Assembly: GCA_033002965.1 (NCBI GenBank)
Contig: JAURVB010013882.1
Location: 193,501-257,500 of the forward strand
DNA: 64,000 bases
Reading direction: 5' to 3'
Source of the DNA: Piper betle
Taxonomy: Eukaryota > Streptophyta > Magnoliopsida > Piperales > Piperaceae
Positions 48,049 through 60,180 of this stretch are shown piece by piece. A program made the position numbers and the translations under genes. The stretch's first letter is position 1, and the number at the start of each line of letters is the position of its first letter. The notes under the pieces are model-generated. The model was given only the letters and a program-made list of their open reading frames with translations. It did no database searches and had not been told where the DNA came from.

Positions 48049-51000
48049 TTAGAACACGCGACCTCGACAATTCGATGCACCACAATAACATGGGCAGCCA
48101 TCTCCAGGCAGGAGCTTAAAACGATAGTCATAAACCAGTTCTTCCCCTTCAGCAATCTGCACGAAAAATTGTTTATTGCAGCAAGAAGTTAAAACTGCAT
48201 ATATGTATATTAAGCATGACATGAGATAAAGTAGGAGAGGGCAAGTCGCATTTTTTCATACATCTCGACTAGCATAAAGGCCAACATGTGCAAGTTGACA
48301 ATCCATGCTTTCCACTAGAACTTGATAGTTTACAAGGTTGGGCAAGCAACTACAGGGAAAAACAAGCCAAACGTAATAGTTAATAACCATATATACCTTA
48401 CAAACAGATTCAGATAAGTTGCAGTTTAGCCATAACTGTCCTCTCTACCTGTGATTGATGAACCTGGAAACATTTCCATAACGTGTGGCATCGATGATGT
48501 ATGGGTTAGACCCCTCATTCATGCGACTCATATCATCAATATGAGCATCGATGTCATAAATAAAGCAGCCATCAACATTGTCATGTCTGGCTCAGAAAAA
48601 TGAACTTTCAGTCACTCTACGGATAGATAAAACAAAACAAGCCTTAAAATAAAGAGATCGAAGCTACTATGCAGGTTTTAATAAAAAGCAAGTGCAAATC
48701 TTTACTAATAACCAACCTTAATGGTTGATATACGTTGTTTTCGTTAAGTCCAAAGACATAAATAACATATATTTTTCCAGATCGGAACATAGACACCTGA
48801 AAGTTGCACTCCACAAAATAGCAACCATGTGTCTTGTTGTTAAACAGACAAAAGGAAATACACTAAAATGAAATGGGGGAAAATCAAGTCAAAATTCAAA
48901 ATTGGGGAGATATGCAAGCAAAGAATGGTTTAGTTATTCATAAACCCTTCTGCCGATGAAAGCCTGAAGCTATATTTATAGACTAAAAATAAAAGCCTAA
49001 TTACAAGTAAACACCCTATAATGAAACAACCCTATAATATCGTTCTAATAGTTCTGTTTCTAGCCGATTACAATCCCACAGGAGGCTCCTTTGTGCAACA
49101 TTCACAAAACAGGAATGAGAATAATCTGATACATCATCTGTTCTTGCAAATCAGAAAGATCCACACCAACATACGACGTGTACCGCTACTTAGCTGGAAA
49201 CATTGATGTGGGGTATATGACAACATCTCAATAGTCAAAATAGTGTTCTTAAAATGACATGAATGAAACAACAACTACAATTATTTTTCAATCCTTAATT
49301 TTTCTTTTTTTAAAAAAGAAAAACGTGCCAATGAGAAATTTATTAGTCATAATTTTTTTAAAAAAAAGGAAGTATGCCAATGAGAAATTTTATTAGTCAT
49401 AAGCCCGCAGCCAATGCAACTCTTAAAGTTTCTGCTAGACATAACAAGGGAATTTATGACTACATATAGCTTCAAGTAATGGAACAAACCTCTTGCCTTG
49501 CTTGTCTGCCTCCTGATCGTTCAAAACCTCCCCAATGAACTCACAAACAAAAGCACCACGTTCAATTTTCTGGCCAGCCCTCACAGCCCAACCCTTCAAG
49601 GCCACAGTTTTGACAATCAGCCAAGTAAATAATCAACAGAATGAATAAACCTGCCAAATTACCTTCTTCTCTGTTCTAAAAATTTCCAGTTTGATTTGCA
49701 CGCCATTTTGAAGAATCCTATTCTGGCAGGTTCTATCACAACTGCACATTGAATTGCATTCATAGACTAGATAACCCTCCTGCAAAATCAGGTAAAGTGA
49801 TAAGAAGAAATGCACTTGTATAGTGAAAGAAACCATAAGCATCCAAATAACAGAGTTGACTCATAAATACCTCTAATATAAGATGACCCATCTCATTGTA
49901 AGGAAATCTTCCATTCAAAGCTCCTCCATGTATATCTTTTGCATTCTCATAATCATTGTTGAACAGGTAAACGTGGTCACACATTTCAGGGCAACAAGTT
50001 GGAGGATGACATGCACATCCTAGCTGAGAACTCTGCAAGATAAAATTTAAGTTATTTCACATGACCATATTTCAAAGCAAAAAAAAGAAAAAGAGAAAAA
50101 GAAAACAAAGGAAAAAAGAAAAAAGTCTACCTTCATATCCAATCCAAGAGATGCATCAAGCACACGATCTGTGATGTACGTGAAGTTTTTCCATGGCATG
50201 TATAAACTCTCATCTTCTAGCCGAAGAGAATTTTTCATGTGGTCATCTATTACACAAGGCACAGGAATCCTTTCTAGTCCAAAACTAACATCTTCACACA
50301 AAATAGTGAATTTTGGTTTATGTCTCTGCTTCAAATCTTTAACATTGACTATGGAATGACTCTCTTCCACGTCAGACATCTCTCCAGTAGATTTGCAAAA
50401 TCGATTCATAGAAATTACTTCATGTAAGTCTGGGAGAGAACTCAGAGAGGCTAAAGCATCTGGGTCCCTGGATTCTTGACATCCATGTGGACAGATAAAC
50501 CCCTCCCTATGCCATTCAACCCTGATGTTGAGCTCGCTACAGAACCTAGCTGCTTTTAAATATAACCGATTGGACAAGGGACCAAACTTCTTCGCAAGAG
50601 CAGAGTGGAGGCCAAGTTTGCAACAGGTTAATTGAGCAACATAAAGGATTTCAAGATTACTAGGACAATGTTTTGTTTGCTGAATATCCTCTGACAGAAT
50701 TTCAGCTACAGAAGAACATTGAGACTCAATTAATTTCTCATCGACTGCAGCTTCAGAAACCTGAGTTAATAATCTCAAACCAGAATTCGCCATTGAATCT
50801 GACTCTGGAAAATGGCTCAGATCAAAACTGTTTGCCCCAAGGGCGACTCTGTCAACATCCCTCATATATTTCCTTGGTCTTCCAGGCCTTCGGCGTGGCA
50901 CTGAACTAAAATGACCCTGTCGTTTAGGTCGGAAATGATTAGTTACATTAGGACCCATATGAGCAGCTTGATGATGGCGGCCCAGATCTGGTAGGAGATC

Positions 51001-54000
51001 AAACTTTAATCCACAAAATCTACAAATGAATTTCCGTGGCACTTCCTTTGACTCATCATGATTCTTCATGCACTCAATTCTTGAAGGATCATGTCCTGAT
51101 GGAGAATGTCTTGGACCACTCATAACAGGAGGTGCTTGGTTGTGTTGTTCAGAACTGGTTCGAAGCCTAAAATCCATGGAATGAAACGAAAGAACATGAA
51201 CCCACAACTGCTCAGGATTCTTGAAGTGACTCCCACAAGGCATACACTGAAATAGTACAAATTGGTCAATAGATTCAACATTGTGTTTCTCCTTGGCATG
51301 CATTTCAAGAACCTTCCGGTTGGTGAATGAGGTCATGCATATTGCACAGGCATAACCCCTAAAAAGCCACTGAGCCTCCTTTCTATGAGCATCCATCCAA
51401 TGCGCCCCGAGGGCTTGATCATCAGAAAACTCATCAGTACAGATCTTACACCTTACTGTAGTCGGGACAGGACCAGGTTTATCATCTATTTCAGGCAAAT
51501 GGGGCATATAACGTGGACAGGACATATAATTCATGTTACCCTTTTCCATCTTTAACCCCCAAATCCTCTCAATTTTTTCTTTCTCAAGTGTAACCAATTG
51601 CAGTAAGTACTCCCCAATATTGAAATCTTTAGAAATCTCAGATAATATCCACTCCGTAAGCTGATCCTTGGAGACATGATTTCTGCGGCTTAAAGCACTT
51701 TTCATAAAACCATAAAGAAGCTCACAAGACTGATGTAACTGCACTTTCTGATTTCGAGAACCACAATTCTTTAATAGGTCTAAAAAATGTTCTTTGGTTA
51801 TCAAACGAGTCTTACCATTTCTTGCACGTTTCAGAAAGTTTGGTCTGTGTTTCTCACAGTATAAGGTATGCATCTTGGCTCTTTCTGTACATTGGCAAAT
51901 GCAACCAAACCATTCTCCAACTTCACCATGTAAATCATTTGAAAGTGTTCGCTCACTATTTACTGTCAGTAGTAATGCTGAATCTTTCCTATCATCAGAC
52001 TCAAGAACAGAATCTAAGTTGTCCTGCAGCTCATTTTGACTACTCAAAACTATCTCTTTGCCAGTTCTTAAAACATCAGACAGAGTGGTCTCCACCAAAT
52101 CCTTCAAGTTACTAAGTTTTCTTTTCGGATTATTGGGTGAAAATAACGAATCTCCATTCTCAAATTCATTTTTATGTGGACGGTGCTTCTTGCAATATAA
52201 AGAGCCAAACCTAGCCCTATGTTTACATCTTTCTCCATGATTGGTTGTACCTTCACACATAAGATTGGAATAGGCAGCAGGTGTTCGTTCCACTTTACCA
52301 GCCTTCTCAGCATAGTGACAGCTCAAATGAACAGAACAATATACATCTCCATCATTGGCCCATCTCCCACATTGCCTTCCCTTGGCTTCAATAAAAGCCA
52401 TACAGTGACGATATTTATTTCCAGCATGTGAGCCATGTTGACCCCCATCCACACTCGTAAAACTAGCCATCACGTCCACAGATGGACCGGCTTCTGCTGC
52501 ATTTCTGTAAAAAACTGGATTTCCTGCTTCGACTACTATCTCAACCCATCCCTCACCACAATTTGGATCATCAGAAAAATGCTCATCCATCTGTGCTTCA
52601 ACAGCTGCAACAGTATTTCCAACAGGTACACAGCTAAATACCCCAGATTCAACATCAGCCTGGCAGGTCTCTGTTTCTAGTTGAGAAGCCTGGGTATCTG
52701 CTCGACGTATTTCTAGCTTTTGCCTTTTCCTGCTAATTTGAGGACTGGCACTTGCAGATGAATCATCAAAATTTTGATGCTCCAGCAAAGTTTCAGTAAC
52801 AACTTGAGGGGGATGTGAAGAAAACCATTCCATAACTTCTTGGTTCCAACTTTTCCATTCGTTGTCTGAATCAGCTTCAGTGGATGCATCCCACAGTTCC
52901 TCAACTTGGTCCCACAAAATAGATTCAACTAATTCCTATCCACATTAAAATTCAAATGCATCACTAGTAACTCTTATCCATTTAAACAGTTTCACTGAAT
53001 AAGTTTCCATTTCGATAATGTTCTAATAATCACCATGCCATAGAAGTAAAAACCAATAAATCAAGGCCCGCAAGTATAAAACCATAATGAAGATGTTTTT
53101 TGTTGCTTATCAGAACACTATTTCAAAGCAAAACCATTCCATTTTTTTATTATTTCTACATTTCCCTAAAAAAAAACCAGTTAAGTCTTCGAAGCAACCA
53201 GGTCATGAACAACCAAAAGCTACAGGAATACGTATCAGCAGATCACACAATCATTGGTAACTAATGCATTCACCCTAGTAGGAAACAGGTCAAGCTCCAA
53301 TGAGAAGTCTTGCTATGGCATATTCATATTAATTATATAGACTTTTGAGCATACAAAATGCTTTTGCATTATCATTACCAGTTTAAAAAAAGGCAATAAT
53401 AAAAGGTCATGAAAGCAAAAAAATATAATGAAAAAGTATATGGTCATGTATACATCCGGCTCATCACAGATTCGAACCACCACTTACTCTTTCATTCAAG
53501 AATCACTCATGAATGCATAAGAAAAACTAGCAAACAATTCAATCTTTTCATTAAAAGATACTATTACATTTACATTTTTCAACATTAGGCAATCCTTTTG
53601 GTGATAATCATCATTTACGCAATTTAATGACAACGTGCTATAGTAAATCAACCAACTTACCAATCAGAACAAAACAAATATACATTATTTAATTATATAC
53701 ACACCTTTGTAAGAGTTTCGACTGATTCAGCTGTTTCAGCATTTCTACAGAGTTCAACCCAATGAGTGAAAGAATCTTGGAGCCAATCAGAGTCTACAAA
53801 GCCAGGTAATAACATCTGGAAAGATAATGAACCCTTTGTAAATGTAAATGTCATAATTTTAATGGCCAAATGTCCTCCATGACGCCGACCAACCCTTCTC
53901 CTCTATCTGGGCTTGGGACTGGCCATGCACAAGCATTGGCAGGGTTGTCAATTTGTATAAACTAGAATAAAAAAATATCTATCTTGTTGAAATATAAACA

Positions 54001-55697
54001 ATGTGCCTTTCCAAATAAAGCATTTAACTAGTAGCAGAGTTTGAATCATGCTGCATTTTACCATGATAAAATTGAAAATCTTCTTAAGAAGTTTTATTTT
54101 CCAACATATGTTATTTAGTTCTCAAATAAGCACAATAACTAGCTTAGTACTTTTCACAAAGCCTACATGTAAACATTACATGTTTTATCCTGATAAAATT
54201 GAACAATTGGCGAAGCTTCTCAAGGAGTTTGCCTAGTCAAGATATATTATTTAGTTCCCAAATAAGCACAATACTAAAATAACCAATATTTTTTTCACAA
54301 ATAGATGTACGTAATACATGTATCTAAAGATCCCAAGCAACTCTTAGGGGAAAAAAAGGAATAGCATTAAAAAAATTTCAAATTGCTGCAATCCATTTTT
54401 TGCATAAATAAATTCTAGAATAATATAAAATATTACATGCTGAAGCTCCACCAGCATGTTTCCAAGGTCAGAGTAAAGTTTACAATGGGAAGCTTGCATA
54501 GCAAATTCCTTCCAGGTAGAAGCATGGCGAGCCTTCTCAGTTACAGCCTACTAGAGAAGATAAAAAGTAAGAACAGTATATGTGATTGAAAGAATGAAAA
54601 TATTGATGCTTGCAATCATGTTGCATACCCCTTGATGAAGCCGGTCAGTTACATTTAGCATTTCAACTGCAAGTTTTTGCATTACAAATTGGCGGGGAGC
54701 AGTCAAGTCTTTAACAGATTCCAAACAACTATAATGTGTACCATATGCAAGAGGCTCAGGAGATTCATCAATTGGACGCACAAGTAGCATATCAGCCCAA
54801 GAATGTGTCTTCGTATTAGGAAAAAACACAACACAATACTTTTTTCGACTATGTGCCGGCTTTGACTTCAGAGTAGATAAAAGCCAGTCAGCCCTTGAAC
54901 ATCTGATTCCAGCTTCCCATTTTCCTCTACACTATATGCGACAATAAAAGAATGTCACAAACAATCACAAAAAGGTTTTGACCACCAAATAACTTCCAGT
55001 GAGAAATTATTGACAAAAAAATTAGAGTTGAACTTTAAAATATAACCTTAACCCACAACGCCACAGTTACATCCTGCTTCATAGGTTCAGCTTCTGCCCA
55101 ACTACTCTTTGGCAGCTTGAACTCTCCATTCTGCAACGGGTTATGAACCAAAGAAGCATTTCCATCATATTTAACCTCTTGAGCCCTAAAATGCCCTTGA
55201 GAATTGCTTTCAAGTTCTTTTTCTAGCTTTGGAACAGATGCAAACTTACAAAGTCCATCAGCTTCAAAATTGATGCCTACATCTACGATGCCTGCATCTT
55301 CATTATTTTCACTCTTATTAGACTCCCTTTCATCCACTCCATGTTCACAACCATTTCTTGCAGACACAAAAGCAGACATCATTTTTTCACTAGAGTCATA
55401 AAGTACACAGGTTGTAAGAGTTGGAGATGGAAGCAATTCCATTGTTTGGCCTTCATCTCCAACTTTCTCTGCCATAGAGTCATGATGGGTTCCATTAGGT
55501 ACACCGCACTCTGACTTTTGAGATAAGTTAGTCAACTCAACTTTCCCGCCATGGATGTCACTGCAGCGACCTATTTGCAGATCAACTCCTTCAACTAGTT
55601 CACTCTGGAGGCAATGTGACGTGGGACAAACTTCCGGCCAAGGATCACCTTTTCGATAGGTATCATTAGGCCGCTCAATAGCAGAGTCTAGCTCCAT
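48049..55697 (-). CDS. SUVR5: SUVR5, C2H2 zinc-finger SET-domain histone methyltransferase
   Basis: SUVR5 is a nuclear H3K9 methyltransferase that finds targets through its own zinc fingers. Minus-strand exons: 55697-55047, 54931-54629, 54547-54437, 53815-53705, 52935-50131, 50032-49871, 49779-49663, 49593-49490, 48586-48449, 48349-48262 and 48156-48049. They sum to 4698 bases (1565 aa), somewhat longer than Arabidopsis (about 1380). Order of parts: divergent acidic N-terminus; Cys/His-rich repeats (CxxH...YCSVH, YCKKHRP, YCEKHRP) near residues 570-760; C2H2 fingers near 887, 922, 956 and 1029; an AT-hook (RRRPGRPRK) near 1075; pre-SET (GCACHPPTCCPEMCDHVYLF, CNSMCSCDRTCQNRILQNGV); SET (GAFVCEFIGEVL, RFINHSCLPNLVNYQVLVES, EELVYDYRF); and post-SET CPCYCGASNCRGRVF. 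All catalytic-core motifs are intact and no frame break is seen. The second exon needs the acceptor ATATAG at 54932-54937 to keep phase. A GC-rich leader exon probably lies at 56200-56600. Confidence 0.95.
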
Positions 55698-57540
55698 TTC
55701 GATCTCAATACCTCATCAAATATCAAATAATTTCTCATTTGAAGAACTTTTCTCCGCAATCATATAAAATCAGGCCAATTCGACCATTCCTCAACACTAA
55801 AGATCCTAAGAAAATATATAAATCACCGAAGTCCTGAACTTGCGAAATGTCTGACATGAGGTAAGAAGAGCAGAAATTCATTCAGAAGTGACAACAATCC
55901 ATAGAGATGGCAGGTAAACCAAAAAAAGAATACTAATGATACACCAATTTTATTACTTCCAAAGATAAAGAACAATGATCATATAAAGACCCAGCACGAT
56001 ACACAAAGCATCTTGGCATTGCCCACAATCAACCTCAAAATCAAAGAAAATCAGATGGACAGTCCAATATCATTGCTTTTGCTACTAATGAACCTCATCC
56101 GCAGCTTAAAAAAACTAGAAAACATGCACATGCAGTATGGGAGATCAAACAGAAAATCTTACAAATTGACGACAGCTTCTAAATCTCCAACAATTTATCT
56201 CCTATGAACAAAAAGAATCCGAAAACAAGAATCAGATTTGGCATTGCACTTCCAGAATGGCACCCGCCCTCCACAATGTCGCCGCCACCGGACTTCGAAC
56301 GCCGCCATCCCGTTCCCGGCCGCCGGAATCCTCGCCGGAAAACTGGTACAAGCCGTCCAATCACCCCCGGCGGACGCCCGAATCTGCCGCCCGTCGTCGC
56401 CTCGAGGTAAATCTCCGCCCCACCGGATGGGATAACAAGCCGGGAACAAGAAAGAAGCAGTATTTTCAAGGTCGGCGGCGGCGGCGGCGGTAGTCGGCGG
56501 TTCGCCGGAGAAATTCGCCGCACTATGCACAAACTTTTCAGGGGACCAGGAGGAGAAGATACTAAATGGGCTTTTTGGGTTGGAGAGGCCCATTAGCGGA
56601 GATATTGGGCTGGGCCTGGTACGATTTGAAATCCGATTTGGGCCCATCTGTTTAGGCCGAAGCGAAATAACAGAGAAGGATTGATTATTGGAAAAATTTT
56701 CTGGTTTATTTTTCTTTCTTAATCTGTCACCAGTAACTGTTTTTTAAAATTTTAAACACTTAAAATGTTTTTTTTAATTTTGAAAAAAAAATCCTAGGCA
56801 TGAAGCTCTATATGAACTGACGTTGCCATCTAAGTCCCCAGGTCCCACAAAAGGGTTAGGATTGGTGGGTCTCCACCACTAAGATGTTTTTCTTAATAGC
56901 CATTGACTTTGAGCCTCGTACATGTCTCAACACAAAAATCTTGCCATGTTCCCGACATCAAGAAGATCACAGCGAAGGCTTAGAAGACATTATAGAAGGA
57001 AAACCCATTCATAAAATGAAGGTCACACAAGGCTCAGCAAACACCAGGAAACAAAAAGGTCGAATATCTAATACCTATAATAGAGGCTTATGATGAGTTT
57101 TTCCCAAGTGTCCTGAACGCAGATGGCTTGGCTTCTTCATTGAACATCTGTTCCAGTCACTGTTGATGAAACTCTGTTTCTAATTGGTTGCAATCTGTAA
57201 TACTTGTAGATGTCACCAGTGCATGTCTGCAAGGTGTAATATTTATAATTATAGAAGATTTCAATTTGGCTCTTTTTTTTTTAATTTTATTTTGCCTCTC
57301 TAGCCGAGATTCATTGATAATCTAAAATCTATTTTTGGTTAAAAAAGAAGAGTTTTTTACCCACAATGATCTGGTCTGTATGTCTACACTCTGTACCCAG
57401 ATCACAAGAGATTACAAAGCAAATTAACTGGTGTTAGAACCTGTTACCATCAACTAAATTATCAGAGTTTTACCAAGTCAACTAGATCATCAGACTTTTT
57501 GTTTAATCTTGAAAGCAATCTGCCTAAATCAATGCAAATC
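55698..57540. other. SUVR5 upstream region with probable non-coding leader exon
   Basis: The block 56230-56560 is GC-rich amid AT-rich DNA and lies upstream of the SUVR5 start on its strand. Open frames cross it on both strands, but they are Pro/Arg/Gly-rich and resemble no protein. It is best read as a CpG-rich promoter/first (5' UTR) exon, with an intron down to about 55720. Beyond 56660 nothing is recognisable. Confidence 0.4.
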
Positions 57541-57543
57541 CAC

Positions 57544-57680
57544 CATGGATCTTGGTCCAGTACGTCCCTAAGAACAACTTGGAAGCACCTAAGCATGGAT
57601 CTTGGTCCAGTACGTCCCTAGGAACACAACTTGGAAGCACCTAAGCATGGATCTTGGTCCAGTACGTCCCTAACTAAGCA
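57544..57680. repeat. Tandem repeat, 50-52 bp unit, 2.7 copies
   Basis: Units start with CATGGATCTTGGTCCAGTAC at 57544, 57594 and 57646. The first unit is 50 bases and the second 52 (AAGAACAAC versus AGGAACACAAC); the third is cut after about 33 bases. No other sequence in the window matches it. Confidence 0.9.
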
Positions 57681-60180
57681 TGTTGGACTTCTGAGGAGGG
57701 GAGCAAAACTGTTAATTCTCCAAACACACGATGGAGAACAAACCCATCAAAATCTAGGGAAAGAGATGGAATATTTTCTGCAACCCATCTTCTATTTCCA
57801 GAACCAACAACAACCCAAGTGATCAAAACAGAGATATAACACAGTCTCTCTCAGACCTCCCTAATTCAGTTGCTTCAACAAATCAAACAAAATGCAGCAG
57901 GCATCCATTCAAACCATGAAATTAGAAAATTTGGAACAGCTGCCTAACAAAAAAAACACCCATAAACCATACTTAATCAATTTCACTGGAAGATGACAAT
58001 CTCCTGTTAATTCCTACCAGGTTCCAATTTTTACCTAAAAAGTATAGGTGTAAGCAACAGGTCGGGGGTGGGCAACAAGGCAAGAAAGTCCGGAGCAATA
58101 TAAAAATGTTACCTTCAGGGTCGATATAAGATGAACGCAATCAAAGTAGGGAATTGAGATGTCCACACAGGGTCTCCGATTGATTGCGGTGACACCAATG
58201 TTGTTGCAATTTTGTCTAGGGAAAGGCGGTGGGAAGAGGGTTTGCAGCCCCTTTCTTATGACCAGTTTTCATGTGTTGTATCTTCGGGAGATAATTCTAC
58301 GCACGCCGCTCCCGATGCCCCACTTCGAGCGCACGTGGGCCCACACACATTTAAATTCCCCCACCGGATTTTCGGTCATCCGGGAGAATTTTATTTTATT
58401 TAAAATTTATCAAAAAGTCTCAAATAAAATTAAATTAAGTTAGTTATGTCTAATGACAAATCCATTGGTAATTTGTTGTGTTAAATAGTATATCTGTAAA
58501 TAACTGGATTCATCCTACTCTAACTATCCCCACTGTCCCCCTACACACATGTAAATTTAAAGAGTATATTTTTTTCCTTATTAAAAAGTCGAAAGATTTT
58601 TTTTCTTTTGAAAAAATAAAATAAAATATTTTTTTCATTTCTCAAAATAGTTGTAGGCTCCTTCAAAAAAAAAAGAGATGTAGGCTAATGATAAGAAGAT
58701 TATTATCAGATAACCGGCGAGTTAGTGAATTTTTAAACAAAGAACATGGTTTGTAACATCATTATTGAGTTTATAGAATGGTTTGTGATGAATTAGTAGC
58801 GGTCAGTTTAAATATTTTAAGAGTTTCTTATTAATTAATAGAAGTTTATTCATTTGAATTTAAGAAATTTTGTGAAAAGTAGTGAAAGATTTTCATATTT
58901 ACCTTCATAAATTTTGCCTTAAATAATCTTAAATAAATGTTAAATTTGAGTTGTCAAATATTAAAAAAAATAGCTATATATCAGTATTCTTTGCCGCTTT
59001 AGTAAACAATTATGCGCATGCATTTATCATCAAAATATTTATTTAGAAACCATAATAAAGCAATCAGGAGTTTACATAATTAATTATTATAAGGGGTCTA
59101 TTTGATTGTCATGAAAAAATGTAAAATGTATGGAATATTCTGAGTTATAATTTATAAAGGGTTAATTATAGTATAAACATGAGAAGTAAAATCTCTTTAC
59201 AAAAAAATTCCCTCTTTCTTATATTTGTTTATAAAAAAATATGTATTGGTAAAATTTCCAATGAGGCTGTTTGGTGGAAAACTTATTTGCATTTTTATCA
59301 CAAATACTTTTAAAATTGGATAAATTTTAACAAAAGATCAATATTTTATGTCCAATTGCCATAATATCAAAGCACTCTGTAAGTTACAACTGATTTGAGA
59401 GAATTCTACACAAATTCATTCACTAATATTTATTCACTAATGATACGCTTATTATTCATTATTGATGAAAAGTAAGATTGCAGTTATACACGACCAGAAA
59501 TACATCAGATATAGACAGGGAATGAACACCTGGGCTACAGATCAAAAGAAAGCAAGAACATCGGAAGAAAAAAAGAACTCATATAATCATCTTTTGGATT
59601 GTCACATAGTGCATATATCAACAATCACATATCGACATCTTCAACTCGGGAACTTGGACATAGTACCTTGCGACCCCCCTTTTTTACACATGAAAAATTA
59701 TTGGTTAACAATGAAAGAGCCACCATGTAACAGCAAAAGAGGCTTTAAAACCTAGTGATATACGTGTATCCACTGCTGATAGTGAGAAATAAATAAAATG
59801 TAGATGAAAATTTTGGCAAAGAAAAAATACAAATTGTCAATGTTCCTGTAAGTTTAACATTCAGAGTTAGAAATTGTCAATGCTCTAAGCATATAAATGA
59901 TATGAAGGTATGATTGAAGCTGCACCAGAAATAAAGAACATGAGGGCGATATATTGGGAGGATGTCACTTCCAATAAGCAGATCAGCGCAAAATAGACTT
60001 ATGAGAAGCTCAAGCATTTTTCTCATCAGAAAACTGAATCTCGGTAGATTTTTTATCGAATCAACGCTTGTGGCATGCCCATCAATAAAAAGAGCCATTA
60101 CAAAGGATGCAGTGATTCCTCTCAGAAGAGAGCAGCTAACTGGCCAGTGGCTCATGGTTGTGAATGCTATAACAGTTGCA
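57681..60180. other. Gene-free region; possible non-coding transcript or promoter remnants
   Basis: A moderately GC-rich block at 58060-58390 contains GCACGTGGGCCC (an ACGT-core box) near 58332 and could be a promoter or leader on the minus strand, but no coding exon was found downstream of it. From 58400 the DNA is very AT-rich. A plus-strand open frame at 59462-59755 has no family signature. The 3' UTR of the methyltransferase gene should occupy the last few hundred bases. Confidence 0.3.

Noticed and set aside
56179..56647. Open frames of 117 and 150 codons upstream of SUVR5
   Set aside because: They overlap on both strands in a CpG-rich block and resemble no protein; a 5' leader exon is a better reading.
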